A stretch of 5,752 bases of DNA, taken from contig CAIMDR010000522.1 of the NCBI GenBank assembly GCA_903839795.1, positions 1-5,752 of the forward strand, read 5' to 3'. The notes beneath the pieces were generated by a model. That model saw only the letters and a list, made by a program, of their open reading frames with translations. It ran no database searches and had not been told where the DNA came from. Origin of the DNA: an uncultured Methylococcaceae bacterium. Lineage in GTDB: Bacteria; Pseudomonadota; Gammaproteobacteria; Methylococcales; Methylomonadaceae. The translations under genes and the position numbers were made by a program. This document shows, piece by piece, positions 1-5,701 of this stretch (its first letter is position 1; every line of letters starts with the position of its first letter).

Positions 1-24
1 AAGACACTCAAAAAACAGGGAACG

Positions 25-132
25 ATGGACATTACATGTGGAATTGATTTTGGAACGTCCAACACGACGGTCGCTATTGCCAAGGACAATAATGATCCAA
101 TAATTTTGGTTCCGGTAGAGGTTATTATTTAA
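25..132 (+). pseudogene. Truncated N-terminus of an Hsp70 (DnaK/YegD-like) family protein
   Basis: An ATG opens a 35-codon frame whose residues 6-17 read GIDFGTSNTTVAI-like sequence, the phosphate-1 loop that begins the actin-like ATPase domain of Hsp70 chaperones; residues 26-31 (PIILVP) match the next strand. Real family members run for 400 or more residues, but this frame stops after VEVII. I read the other two frames past the break and found no continuing ATPase sequence, so this is a truncation rather than a single frameshift. An AGGGA lies only a few bases before the ATG. The homologous part seems to end near position 120. It is most likely a remnant left by a rearrangement, or an assembly join; a functional 35-residue peptide is unlikely. 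The family call rests on one motif. Confidence 0.6.
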
Positions 133-185
133 ACCTGTAAAATGGCGACGACCAGACCGCCAATCACAACACCCACACTACAAAA
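133..185. other. Junction segment between the Hsp70 remnant and pilD; hydrophobic minus-strand frame
   Basis: This short stretch matches neither the Hsp70 family nor the leader expected before pilD. On the minus strand, a frame from about 182 down to a stop at 129-131 reads SVGVVIGGLVVAILQV, which looks like the end of a membrane helix. A helix of this type ends PilC, the usual upstream neighbour of pilD, but here it lies on the wrong strand, so the likeness may be chance. There is no clear Shine-Dalgarno sequence just before the pilD start, which suggests that pilD has lost its normal upstream context. Confidence 0.25.
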
Positions 186-1067
186 ATGATACAACAGTTG
201 GATATTTTATTAACAAACCCTTACTTACTGACGACCTTGGTGGGTCTTATTGGTTTAATGACGGGCAGCTTTCTTAATGTGGTTATTTATCGTTTACCGA
301 TAATGATGCAACAAAACTGGCGTAAAGAATGCACTGAATATCTGCAAATCGACCCCACTGAAACAGAACCCCGGCAAGAACCGTTTAATCTTTCTTTACC
401 TTTATCCCGCTGCCCTCATTGCAAGACACCCATTAAGGCCTATCAAAACATACCGGTCATTAGTTACCTGTTTTTAAAAGGGCGCTGTGCCAGTTGCAAC
501 AAACCTATTTCTATACGTTACCCGCTGATAGAAACGTTTACTGCCCTATTATCTGCCATCGTTGCCTGGCATTTTGGCTACACGCCTCAAACCGTATTTG
601 CCTTGGTGCTCACCTGGTCACTGATCGCGCTAAGCTTTATTGACATAGACCATCAGTTATTACCGGATAATATTACCCTGCCCGTTCTTTGGCTGGGCTT
701 GTTGTTAAGTCTGTTTGGTTTTTTTACCGAATCTCATGCCAGTATTATCGGTACAATAGCGGGCTACACCAGCCTTTGGCTCGTCTTTCATTTATTTAAA
801 CTGGCAACAGGCAAAGAAGGCATGGGCTTTGGTGATTTTAAATTACTGGCATTATTCGGTGCCTGGTTGGGTTGGCAATATTTACCCGTTATTATTTTAT
901 TATCCTCATTGGTTGGCGCAATCATTGGCGTATTGATGATTATTTTTGCTAAACGCAATCATAATACGCCCATTCCTTTTGGCCCTTATTTGGCTGCTGC
1001 CGGCTGGCTGGCCTTGTTGTGGGGCAGTGATATCAATCAATTTTATTTAACAACGGTGGGCTTATAA
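186..1067 (+). CDS. pilD: Type IV prepilin leader peptidase / N-methyltransferase PilD
   Basis: PilD is an inner-membrane aspartic protease (family A24). It cleaves the leader of type IV prepilins and type II secretion pseudopilins and N-methylates the new terminus. The 293 residues match the usual ~290. The N-terminal domain has GSFLNVVIYRLP (27-38) and the zinc-binding cysteine pairs C76-x2-C79 and C101-x2-C104. The peptidase domain has IDIDHQLLPD with catalytic D153, and GMGFGDFKLL with catalytic D217. TPIPFGPYLAAAGW (261-274) is the conserved end, and several hydrophobic helices run from 120 onward. The N-terminus lines up well with Pseudomonas PilD, supporting the ATG at 186, although no Shine-Dalgarno is visible. 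coaE follows after 4 nt. The usual upstream pilB and pilC are missing; a broken Hsp70 fragment stands there instead, so its promoter is unclear. Confidence 0.97.
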   Translation: MIQQLDILLTNPYLLTTLVGLIGLMTGSFLNVVIYRLPIMMQQNWRKECTEYLQIDPTETEPRQEPFNLSLPLSRCPHCKTPIKAYQNIPVISYLFLKGRCASCNKPISIRYPLIETFTALLSAIVAWHFGYTPQTVFALVLTWSLIALSFIDIDHQLLPDNITLPVLWLGLLLSLFGFFTESHASIIGTIAGYTSLWLVFHLFKLATGKEGMGFGDFKLLALFGAWLGWQYLPVIILLSSLVGAIIGVLMIIFAKRNHNTPIPFGPYLAAAGWLALLWGSDINQFYLTTVGL

Positions 1068-1071
1068 AAGT

Positions 1072-1689
1072 ATGTTAAAAATCGGCCTTACCGGCGGCAT
1101 AGGTTGTGGAAAAAGCACGGTTGCCAACATTTTTAAGCACTTAAAAGCACCTGTTATTGATGCAGACGACATAGCCCACCAGTTGGTTGCTGTCGGACAA
1201 CCGGCACTCGCCCGGATTGAGTTGGAATATGGCCCGGACATACTTAACAAAGATGGTTCGCTTAATAGAACACGACTCAGAGAGCTGGTTTTTTCAGATG
1301 CCCAACAAAAACAAAAACTGGAAGCCATTTTGCATCCTTTGGTTTATCAAGCCATACAAACAGAACTTAAGCAATTAAACGCGCCGTACTGCATTATTTG
1401 TATCCCGTTATTATTTGAAACCCAAATGACTCACTTGGTTGACAGAACACTGGTTGTTGATTGTCCGGTTGAAACCCAAATAGAACGCTTACAAAAACGC
1501 GACAATATGACGATAGCCAGCATACAAGCCATTATTGACACTCAGGTAAACCGGGCCTTTAGAAAAGCTCACGCCGATGACCTGATCGATAATTCAAAAA
1601 CCGACGATAGACTTGCAGAAGCCGTTAAAAAACTGCACAATTTCTATCTTTCTTTAAGCACTTGCCAGGAAAATTTTGTCTGTGAATAA
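1072..1689 (+). CDS. coaE: Dephospho-CoA kinase CoaE
   Basis: CoaE performs the last step of coenzyme A synthesis in the cytoplasm, phosphorylating the 3'-hydroxyl of dephospho-CoA with ATP. The 205-residue length is normal. A P-loop, GGIGCGKS, lies at 8-15. The substrate-binding DAD is at 30-32 in VIDADDIAH, HP is at 88-89, IPLLFE is at 111-116, and the lid-type RLQKRD is at 139-144. A C-terminal DDLIDNS sits at 169-175. The gene begins 4 nt after the pilD stop with only a poor ribosome site (AAAAG), so its translation is probably coupled to pilD. Its 3' end overlaps the zapD start by 14 nt. The pilD-coaE-zapD-yacG order is a well-known gammaproteobacterial arrangement that links pilus processing, CoA synthesis and division through position rather than a shared pathway. 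Confidence 0.97.
   Translation: MLKIGLTGGIGCGKSTVANIFKHLKAPVIDADDIAHQLVAVGQPALARIELEYGPDILNKDGSLNRTRLRELVFSDAQQKQKLEAILHPLVYQAIQTELKQLNAPYCIICIPLLFETQMTHLVDRTLVVDCPVETQIERLQKRDNMTIASIQAIIDTQVNRAFRKAHADDLIDNSKTDDRLAEAVKKLHNFYLSLSTCQENFVCE
1667..1670 (+). promoter_or_regulatory. Shine-Dalgarno (AGGA) for zapD
   Basis: AGGA sits inside the end of coaE, 5 nt before a TTG at 1676 and 11 nt before a GTG at 1682. No ATG is available nearby. The spacing favours TTG, though GTG would also keep every recognisable ZapD residue. Confidence 0.5.
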
Positions 1690-2452
1690 CACTACTACTT
1701 ATGAGTTTCCACTCAATGAACGAATTCGTGTCTTCATAAGGCTTGAACAATTATTTCAACAATTTATCCACTTTTCGACGGGGGATACCATTGCCGACAA
1801 ACGGGCTGCAATTTCCGTGCTGCTGGATATTATGTCTATTTTTAGACGTAACGATCTAAAATCTGAAATTCTAAAAGAACTTGATCGTCAGGCAACCGTA
1901 CTCAATAAAATTGCCGACAGCGACGGTGTTGATAAAGAAAGGCTGCATGAGATACTGGATCAACTCGCCCAAATCAGTAAAAAACTGTATGCGGTTACAG
2001 GAAGAATTGGTGTCAATATTATGGAAAGCGATTTATTCCAAAGCATTGCCCAACGTAGCTCCATCCCGGGTGGTACCTGTTCTTTTGACTTGCCTGAATA
2101 TCATTATTGGCTGGAACAGGATGAAGCAACTCGCGCCAAAGACCTGCAACACTGGAGCAGTCCGTTTATTGACATTCATACCGCGATAGATTTTATTCTA
2201 AATTTTATACGCAACAGTCGAGCCGCCAAACATGAAGTTGCGAGTGCCGGCTTTTTTCAAATCAGCCTGGATAAAACCCAACCTTTCCAGTTGATTAAAG
2301 TAAACATCGACAAATCCATCCCCTGCTTTGCCGAAATAAGTGGCGGCAAACATCGTTGCACCATCCGGTTTATGGAACCCTCTGTCGGCGACATTCGGCC
2401 GAAACAAAGTACCGAAGATATCCCCTTTACCTTAACCTGCTGTTTATTCTAA
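1676..2452 (+). CDS. zapD: Cell division protein ZapD (FtsZ-associated)
   Basis: ZapD (formerly YacF) binds the C-terminal tail of FtsZ and cross-links protofilaments, stabilising the Z-ring at midcell. The 258-residue product is close to the 247 of E. coli. It contains [16 protein letters not shown] (9-24), matching the family N-terminus, then a helical region. The conserved [17 protein letters not shown] follows at 130-146 and [14 protein letters not shown] at 219-232. The start is non-ATG: TTG at 1676, with AGGA 5 nt upstream, is preferred, and GTG at 1682 is the alternative and would remove two residues. The gene overlaps coaE by 14 nt and yacG by 1 nt, so it is probably translated by coupling. 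Low initiation from TTG could keep its level down, which is inference. Confidence 0.94.
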   Translation: MSVNNTTTYEFPLNERIRVFIRLEQLFQQFIHFSTGDTIADKRAAISVLLDIMSIFRRNDLKSEILKELDRQATVLNKIADSDGVDKERLHEILDQLAQISKKLYAVTGRIGVNIMESDLFQSIAQRSSIPGGTCSFDLPEYHYWLEQDEATRAKDLQHWSSPFIDIHTAIDFILNFIRNSRAAKHEVASAGFFQISLDKTQPFQLIKVNIDKSIPCFAEISGGKHRCTIRFMEPSVGDIRPKQSTEDIPFTLTCCLF

Positions 2453-2658
2453 TGACATCAACCGATAAACCCATCATCGTAAAATGCCCTACTTGCCTGC
2501 GTCTTGTTCCCTGGACGCCTGAACAGGAACATAAACCTTTTTGCTGCGAACGTTGTAAGTTAATAGATCTGGGTGAATGGGCGATGGAAGAAAAAAGAAT
2601 TCCCGGCGAAGCACTCGAATTGGAAAACGATGACGGAGAGGATGCTTTTTTTCATTGA
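2452..2658 (+). CDS. yacG: DNA gyrase inhibitor YacG (zinc-binding)
   Basis: YacG is a small cytoplasmic zinc protein that binds GyrB and blocks gyrase from engaging DNA. The 68-residue product has CPTC at 12-15 and, after a short spacer, C31 and C35 in [20 protein letters not shown]; these four cysteines form the zinc knuckle, while C32 occupies the position usually held by serine. IDLGEW and the following KRIPGE are strong family signatures, and the tail is acidic (58-64). The ATG overlaps the zapD stop as TAATG, with no clear Shine-Dalgarno of its own, so translation probably depends on zapD ribosomes. The same frame is open upstream to an ATG at 2356, but that stretch lies within zapD and has no family likeness, so the start at 2452 is preferred. 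It closes the pilD block. Confidence 0.95.
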   Translation: MTSTDKPIIVKCPTCLRLVPWTPEQEHKPFCCERCKLIDLGEWAMEEKRIPGEALELENDDGEDAFFH

Positions 2659-2677
2659 AATAAATCAAAAGCTTTTT

Positions 2678-2858
2678 GTCCACGAAAAACACGAAAGACA
2701 CGAAATAAAAACAAAGAAATCATTAGGGCTTGAGTCAGCGGAAATACTAAGGTACTGTTTAGGCTATTATTTGTCTGCTTATACGGCTCTGCAATGAAAT
2801 AAACCTTTTGATCTTTTGATCTTTTGCTTTTTTCGTGCTTTTCGTGTTTTTAGTGGAC
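2678..2858. repeat. Large imperfect inverted repeat (possible REP/MITE-like unit)
   Basis: The left arm begins at 2678 with GTCCACGAAAAACACGAAA and the right arm ends at 2858. The reverse complement of 2830-2858 matches 2678-2706 at 25 of 29 positions. Similarity extends outward through GCTTT/AAAGC with a one-base offset. The interior of about 120 nt holds no gene. The arms are built from repeated CACGAAA units, a pattern seen in intergenic repeats of environmental bacteria, as I recall. I find no clear flanking target duplication, so transposition is not shown. It fills most of the yacG-nagZ gap and could affect read-through between the two operons. Confidence 0.7.
2805..2826 (+). repeat. 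8-nt tandem repeat CTTTTGAT, about 2.75 copies
   Basis: Two full copies of CTTTTGAT (2805-2820) are followed by CTTTTG. The tract lies just inside the right arm of the larger inverted repeat and could vary in copy number by slippage, though it is short. Confidence 0.75.
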
Positions 2859-2902
2859 TAAAGCGGCTTAATAATCTCACTCCAACAGCTTAACGTTTAA
2901 TA

Positions 2903-3919
2903 ATGACAAATCACACTCCCATCGGCCCGGTTATGCTGGATGTTGAAGGCTTAACCCTGGCGCAGCATGAGCAGGAAAAGATAAACCATCCCAATACCGG
3001 CGCGGTTATTCTTTTTTCCCGTAATTACCAAAATCCGCAGCAAGTTACCGAACTGATTAACAGTATTCGCGCGGCACGCAAGGGCGACATTCTGATTGCC
3101 GTGGATCAGGAAGGCGGCAGGGTGCAGCGGTTTCAAACCGGTTTTACGCGCTTGCCGCCTGCGTCTTACTATGCAGAAACGCCGCAACTTGCAGAGTCCG
3201 CGGGTTGGTTGATGGCAGCAGAATTATTGGCCGTAGGTGTTGATTTTAGCTTTGCGCCGGTACTGGATATTGATTGCGGTATTAGTCAAATCATCGGTAA
3301 TCGCTCTTTTTCAACTGACCCGATACTGGCAACGCAACTGGCCAGCTTATTTAGAAAAGGCATGAAGACGGCGGGTATGGCGGCGACCGGCAAGCATTTT
3401 CCGGGACATGGCGCGGTGGCGCTGGATTCACATCTAACCTTGCCGACCGATGACCGCGACCTGGACAGTATTCGGGCAAAAGATTTTTTGCCGTTTAAAC
3501 ACTTGATAAACGAAGGTCTGGAAGGCATTATGCCGGCGCATGTTCTTTATCCAAACATTGACCCCAATCCTGCCGGTTTTTCAGCGTTCTGGATTCAACA
3601 AATTTTACGCCAAGAATTAAATTTTAACGGCACTGTTTTTAGTGATGATTTAAGCATGGCCGGTGCGGCATCAGTAGGCGATTTTACTGAGCGAGCCAGA
3701 CTGGCACAACGTGCCGGTTGTGATATGTTATTGGTTTGCAATAATCCGGTTGCGGCCGAACAGGTTCTGGAGGCATTACCCATCACGCAAGACCCGCTTA
3801 GAGAGCAACGACTTAAACGGATGCAAGGCAAGCCTGAACAATCCAAGGGCTTTATCAACTCTGAAAAATGGCAACAAATTTCTCATCTTATTAATCAACT
3901 TATTCAAAAACATGCTTAA
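2903..3919 (+). CDS. nagZ: Beta-N-acetylglucosaminidase NagZ (peptidoglycan recycling)
   Basis: NagZ is a cytoplasmic family GH3 enzyme. It removes N-acetylglucosamine from anhydromuropeptides during cell-wall recycling, giving products that can signal to AmpR-type regulators. The 338 residues are near the E. coli 341, as a single TIM-barrel domain. VDQEGGRVQRF lies at 67-77, IGNRSFSTDP at 131-140 and KHFPGHG at 164-170. His177 follows in the flexible DSH loop (general acid/base), and FSDDLSMAGA at 246-255 places the nucleophile at D248. The start fits the family N-terminus (GPVMLDVEGLTL), but no strong Shine-Dalgarno precedes it. The promoter should lie in the repeat-containing gap upstream, though I cannot place it. 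Its last 8 nt overlap hpt. No regulatory gene for beta-lactamase is nearby. Confidence 0.97.
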   Translation: MTNHTPIGPVMLDVEGLTLAQHEQEKINHPNTGAVILFSRNYQNPQQVTELINSIRAARKGDILIAVDQEGGRVQRFQTGFTRLPPASYYAETPQLAESAGWLMAAELLAVGVDFSFAPVLDIDCGISQIIGNRSFSTDPILATQLASLFRKGMKTAGMAATGKHFPGHGAVALDSHLTLPTDDRDLDSIRAKDFLPFKHLINEGLEGIMPAHVLYPNIDPNPAGFSAFWIQQILRQELNFNGTVFSDDLSMAGAASVGDFTERARLAQRAGCDMLLVCNNPVAAEQVLEALPITQDPLREQRLKRMQGKPEQSKGFINSEKWQQISHLINQLIQKHA

Positions 3920-4469
3920 AGAAATAAAAACTGTTCAGAAAAATGCCGATTTGCTCTACAGCGAACAGGAAGTAGAAGCGGCGCTGGATAAAATTGCCAA
4001 GCAAATTAACGTGGTCTTGGCTGACCGTAACCCGTTATTACTCTGTGTTATGAACGGAGGCATAGTCGCGGCCGGTAAATTGATTACCCGTTTAACCATC
4101 CCGCTGACCATAGACGCCATAAACGCCAGTCGTTATCAAAACAAGACCGCCGGTGGCGTTATTGAATGGCTGCTTAAACCGGCAACGCCTCTTAAAGACC
4201 GCACAATTTTAATTATTGATGATATTCTGGATGAGGGCATAACCTTGGCTGCCATCCATGACTATTGCCTGGAACAGGGCGCAACAGCGGTTTATTGCGC
4301 CGTGTTACTGGATAAAATGTTGGGTCATGAAAAACCGATAACGGCTGATTTTATTGGTCTGGAAGTGGCAAACCGTTACTTGTTTGGTTTCGGTATGGAT
4401 TACAAAGGTTATTTACGTAACGCAGCCGGTATTTACGCCTGCTCAGAAATCAACAAGGAAACAGCATAA
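3912..4469 (+). CDS. hpt: Hypoxanthine(-guanine) phosphoribosyltransferase
   Basis: This cytoplasmic purine-salvage enzyme joins hypoxanthine, and possibly guanine, to PRPP, giving IMP or GMP. The 185-residue product has a type I PRTase fold. VMNGGIVAAG (47-56) is the pyrophosphate loop and ILIIDDILDEGITL (99-112) is the PRPP-binding loop with the acidic pair D103-D104. Lys135 in LLDKM may be the purine-side lysine, and EVANRYLFGFGMDYKGYLRN (151-170) is the C-terminal base-binding region. The chosen ATG at 3912 overlaps the nagZ stop by 8 nt. A longer open frame upstream is nagZ sequence and is rejected. No Shine-Dalgarno is evident, so coupling to nagZ is likely. The following phosphorylase could supply its hypoxanthine. 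I cannot settle base preference from sequence alone. Confidence 0.92.
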   Translation: MLKEIKTVQKNADLLYSEQEVEAALDKIAKQINVVLADRNPLLLCVMNGGIVAAGKLITRLTIPLTIDAINASRYQNKTAGGVIEWLLKPATPLKDRTILIIDDILDEGITLAAIHDYCLEQGATAVYCAVLLDKMLGHEKPITADFIGLEVANRYLFGFGMDYKGYLRNAAGIYACSEINKETA

Positions 4470-5209
4470 TGACAAAACTTGCAATTATTGGTGGCACCGG
4501 ACTCACTCAACTCAGTGACTTAATCATCATCAAACGTGACAAACTGACAACACCTTATGGTGCCCCTTCAGCTGACTTTATTACCGGTGAGCTCAACCAA
4601 AAAGAAGTGATATTTTTAGCCAGACACGGCAACCCGCATACGATTGCACCCCATAAAATAAATTATCGCGCCAATATCTGGGGACTTAAACAGTTGGGTG
4701 TTGAGCAGATTATTGCGGTGGCCGCTGTGGGCGGAATTACCGAAGCCATGCTGCCTGCCCATATCGCCATCCCCGATCAAATCATTGATTATAGCCATAG
4801 CCGTCTGCATACTTTTTTTGAAGATGAAAACTATCCGGTTACGCACATAGACTTTAGTTATCCTTACAGTCAAAAATTGCGCTCCATTTTAATTACGGCC
4901 GCTGCCAAAGCCAATATTAACATTACGCCCATCGGCACTTATGGCTGCACCCAAGGTCCACGTTTGGAAACAGCATCAGAAATCAAGCGTATGGAAAAAG
5001 ATGGTTGTGATTTGGTCGGTATGACCGGTATGCCTGAAGCGGCTTTAGCGAAAGAACTGGGCATGGACTATGCCGCTATTTCTGTCGTTGCCAACTGGGC
5101 AGCCGGCAAAACGGCCGGTGAAATTACCATGGCAGAAATTGAGCAGAATCTTCATATAGGCATGGACAATATGGCCCGATTACTTAAAGTCTTTATAGAA
5201 CTGGCGTAA
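4469..5209 (+). CDS. mtnP: Probable S-methyl-5'-thioinosine phosphorylase (MTAP/PNP family)
   Basis: This cytoplasmic enzyme should split a methylthio-purine nucleoside with phosphate, giving free base and 5-methylthioribose-1-phosphate, in salvage of the polyamine and quorum-signal by-product methylthioadenosine. The 246-residue product has IIGGTGL (6-12), RHG (52-54), a long HTIAPHKINYRANIWGLK stretch (57-74), GPRLET (163-168) and GMTGMPEAALAKE (184-196), all family marks. In SVVANWAAG the residue equivalent to human MTAP Asp220 is Asn209, and the Asp222 position is alanine. Asn at this site is typical of 6-oxopurine enzymes, so methylthioinosine is favoured over methylthioadenosine. P. aeruginosa has such an enzyme (PA3004) next to nagZ. 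The symbol mtnP is the family name only. AAGGAA (4455-4460) gives good spacing to the ATG, which overlaps the hpt stop by 1 nt. Confidence 0.9.
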   Translation: MTKLAIIGGTGLTQLSDLIIIKRDKLTTPYGAPSADFITGELNQKEVIFLARHGNPHTIAPHKINYRANIWGLKQLGVEQIIAVAAVGGITEAMLPAHIAIPDQIIDYSHSRLHTFFEDENYPVTHIDFSYPYSQKLRSILITAAAKANINITPIGTYGCTQGPRLETASEIKRMEKDGCDLVGMTGMPEAALAKELGMDYAAISVVANWAAGKTAGEITMAEIEQNLHIGMDNMARLLKVFIELA

Positions 5210-5309
5210 GGGGATTTTCTATAAAGGCTATACGCAGTTACTTTAATTGATAGGGGAAAAAGTAGGTATCCTTCATTTTTGTACGAAAGTAGATAAGAGT
5301 TTGGTTCAT

Positions 5310-5355
5310 AAAACGATGCCGATCGGGTTTTACAACCCCGGCCAGCATCGTTTTT
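5310..5355 (+). terminator. Hairpin with T-tract, likely terminator of nagZ-hpt-mtnP
   Basis: A perfect 10-bp outer stem pairs AAAACGATGC (5310-5319) with GCATCGTTTT (5345-5354). An inner stem pairs GGGTT (5325-5329) with AACCC (5334-5338), leaving a 4-nt loop. The right arm runs into TTTTT. It sits about 100 nt after the phosphorylase stop. The A-run on the left arm could let it work in both directions. It might instead be a copy of a dispersed palindromic repeat. Confidence 0.65.
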
Positions 5356-5427
5356 GAAGGCTTCAGTATCAATTAAAACCTGAGTAACGGCGATTGTTAA
5401 GTCCCGTTAGCTTAGAGACAGGTACTA

Positions 5428-5444
5428 GGAGGCTGTCCGAGAAT
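5428..5444. other. Possible solitary insertion-sequence end
   Basis: GGCTGTCCGAGAAT (5431-5444) resembles the terminal repeats of some IS elements from memory. No matching opposite end and no transposase lie in the window, so this is weak; it would be a remnant or a chance likeness. Confidence 0.2.
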
Positions 5445-5500
5445 ACCAACGAAAATTTAGCCGCCCGAATTTCTTTCCCTCCAATGTTCATTGTACAATC

Positions 5501-5508
5501 GTAAATCA
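5501..5508 (+). repeat. Left copy of 8-bp target-site duplication GTAAATCA
   Basis: GTAAATCA directly abuts the left terminal repeat of the MITE-like element and recurs exactly on the far side. A preceding C could extend the match to 9 bp. Confidence 0.7.
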
Positions 5509-5621
5509 GTATCCACTTTAAATCCCCGGGTAAAACGTGGTATGTAAAAAATAAAATACTTTAAAATTAACTACTTAATTATTGCTAGCATTCAATTTAC
5601 CCGGCTTTTTAAAGTAGATAC
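5509..5621. mobile_element. 113-bp MITE-like element with 26-bp terminal inverted repeats
   Basis: The left end (5509-5534) starts GTATCCACTTTAAA and continues to CCCCGGGTAAA. The reverse complement of the right end (5596-5621) starts GTATCTACTTTAAA and continues to GCCGGGTAAA; 22 of 26 positions agree. The 61-nt interior is AT-rich and has no coding capacity. Exact copies of GTAAATCA flank both ends, the expected footprint of insertion with an 8-bp duplication. Together these indicate a non-autonomous element moved by a transposase encoded elsewhere. I do not recognise the terminal repeat, so the parent IS family is unknown. Confidence 0.72.
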
Positions 5622-5629
5622 GTAAATCA
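5622..5629 (+). repeat. Right copy of 8-bp target-site duplication GTAAATCA
   Basis: This exact match to 5501-5508 begins at the base after the right terminal repeat, in the same orientation, as a target duplication should. Confidence 0.7.
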
Positions 5630-5647
5630 CCCTGAAGAAGCCTAATA

Positions 5648-5677
5648 TATTCTATATAAACAATGTGTTATAGAATA
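5648..5677. repeat. AT-rich palindrome TATTCTATA-N12-TATAGAATA
   Basis: Two perfect 9-nt half-sites (5648-5656 and 5669-5677) are separated by 12 nt. This layout could be a dimeric regulator site ahead of a gene starting beyond the window, but AT-rich DNA can give such symmetry by chance. Confidence 0.45.
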
Positions 5678-5682
5678 ATAAG

Positions 5683-5701
5683 GTAACTTCTCATTAGTTA
5701 C
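5683..5701. repeat. Short inverted repeat GTAACT-N7-AGTTAC
   Basis: A perfect 6-bp stem encloses a 7-nt loop just after the larger palindrome. It has no T-tract, so it is not a convincing terminator; an operator half-site pair or chance are both possible. Confidence 0.3.

Noticed and set aside
1062..1328. Minus-strand open frame over coaE
   Set aside because: It is antisense to a clearly conserved gene and resembles no known protein; the same applies to the minus-strand frames over zapD, nagZ and the phosphorylase.
2356..2451. Extended yacG start at an upstream in-frame ATG (100 residues)
   Set aside because: The extra 32 codons lie inside zapD and show no YacG likeness; the TAATG overlap at 2452 matches the family N-terminus.
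2573..2797. 74-codon frame across the end of yacG and the repeat
   Set aside because: It begins within yacG in another frame and mostly translates repeat DNA (HEKHERHEIKTKK); no protein family is evident.
2659..2902. CRISPR array or riboswitch in the yacG-nagZ gap
   Set aside because: There are no regularly spaced direct repeats with unique spacers, and no known riboswitch core; the structure is an inverted repeat plus a short tandem repeat.
3711..3911. Extended hpt start giving 252 residues
   Set aside because: The extension is the alternate frame of nagZ, without PRTase features; normal family length is reached from 3912.
5246..5356. Short frame from a TTG through the hairpin (about 36 codons)
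   Set aside because: The C-terminal part simply translates the hairpin, with no ribosome site or recognisable domain.
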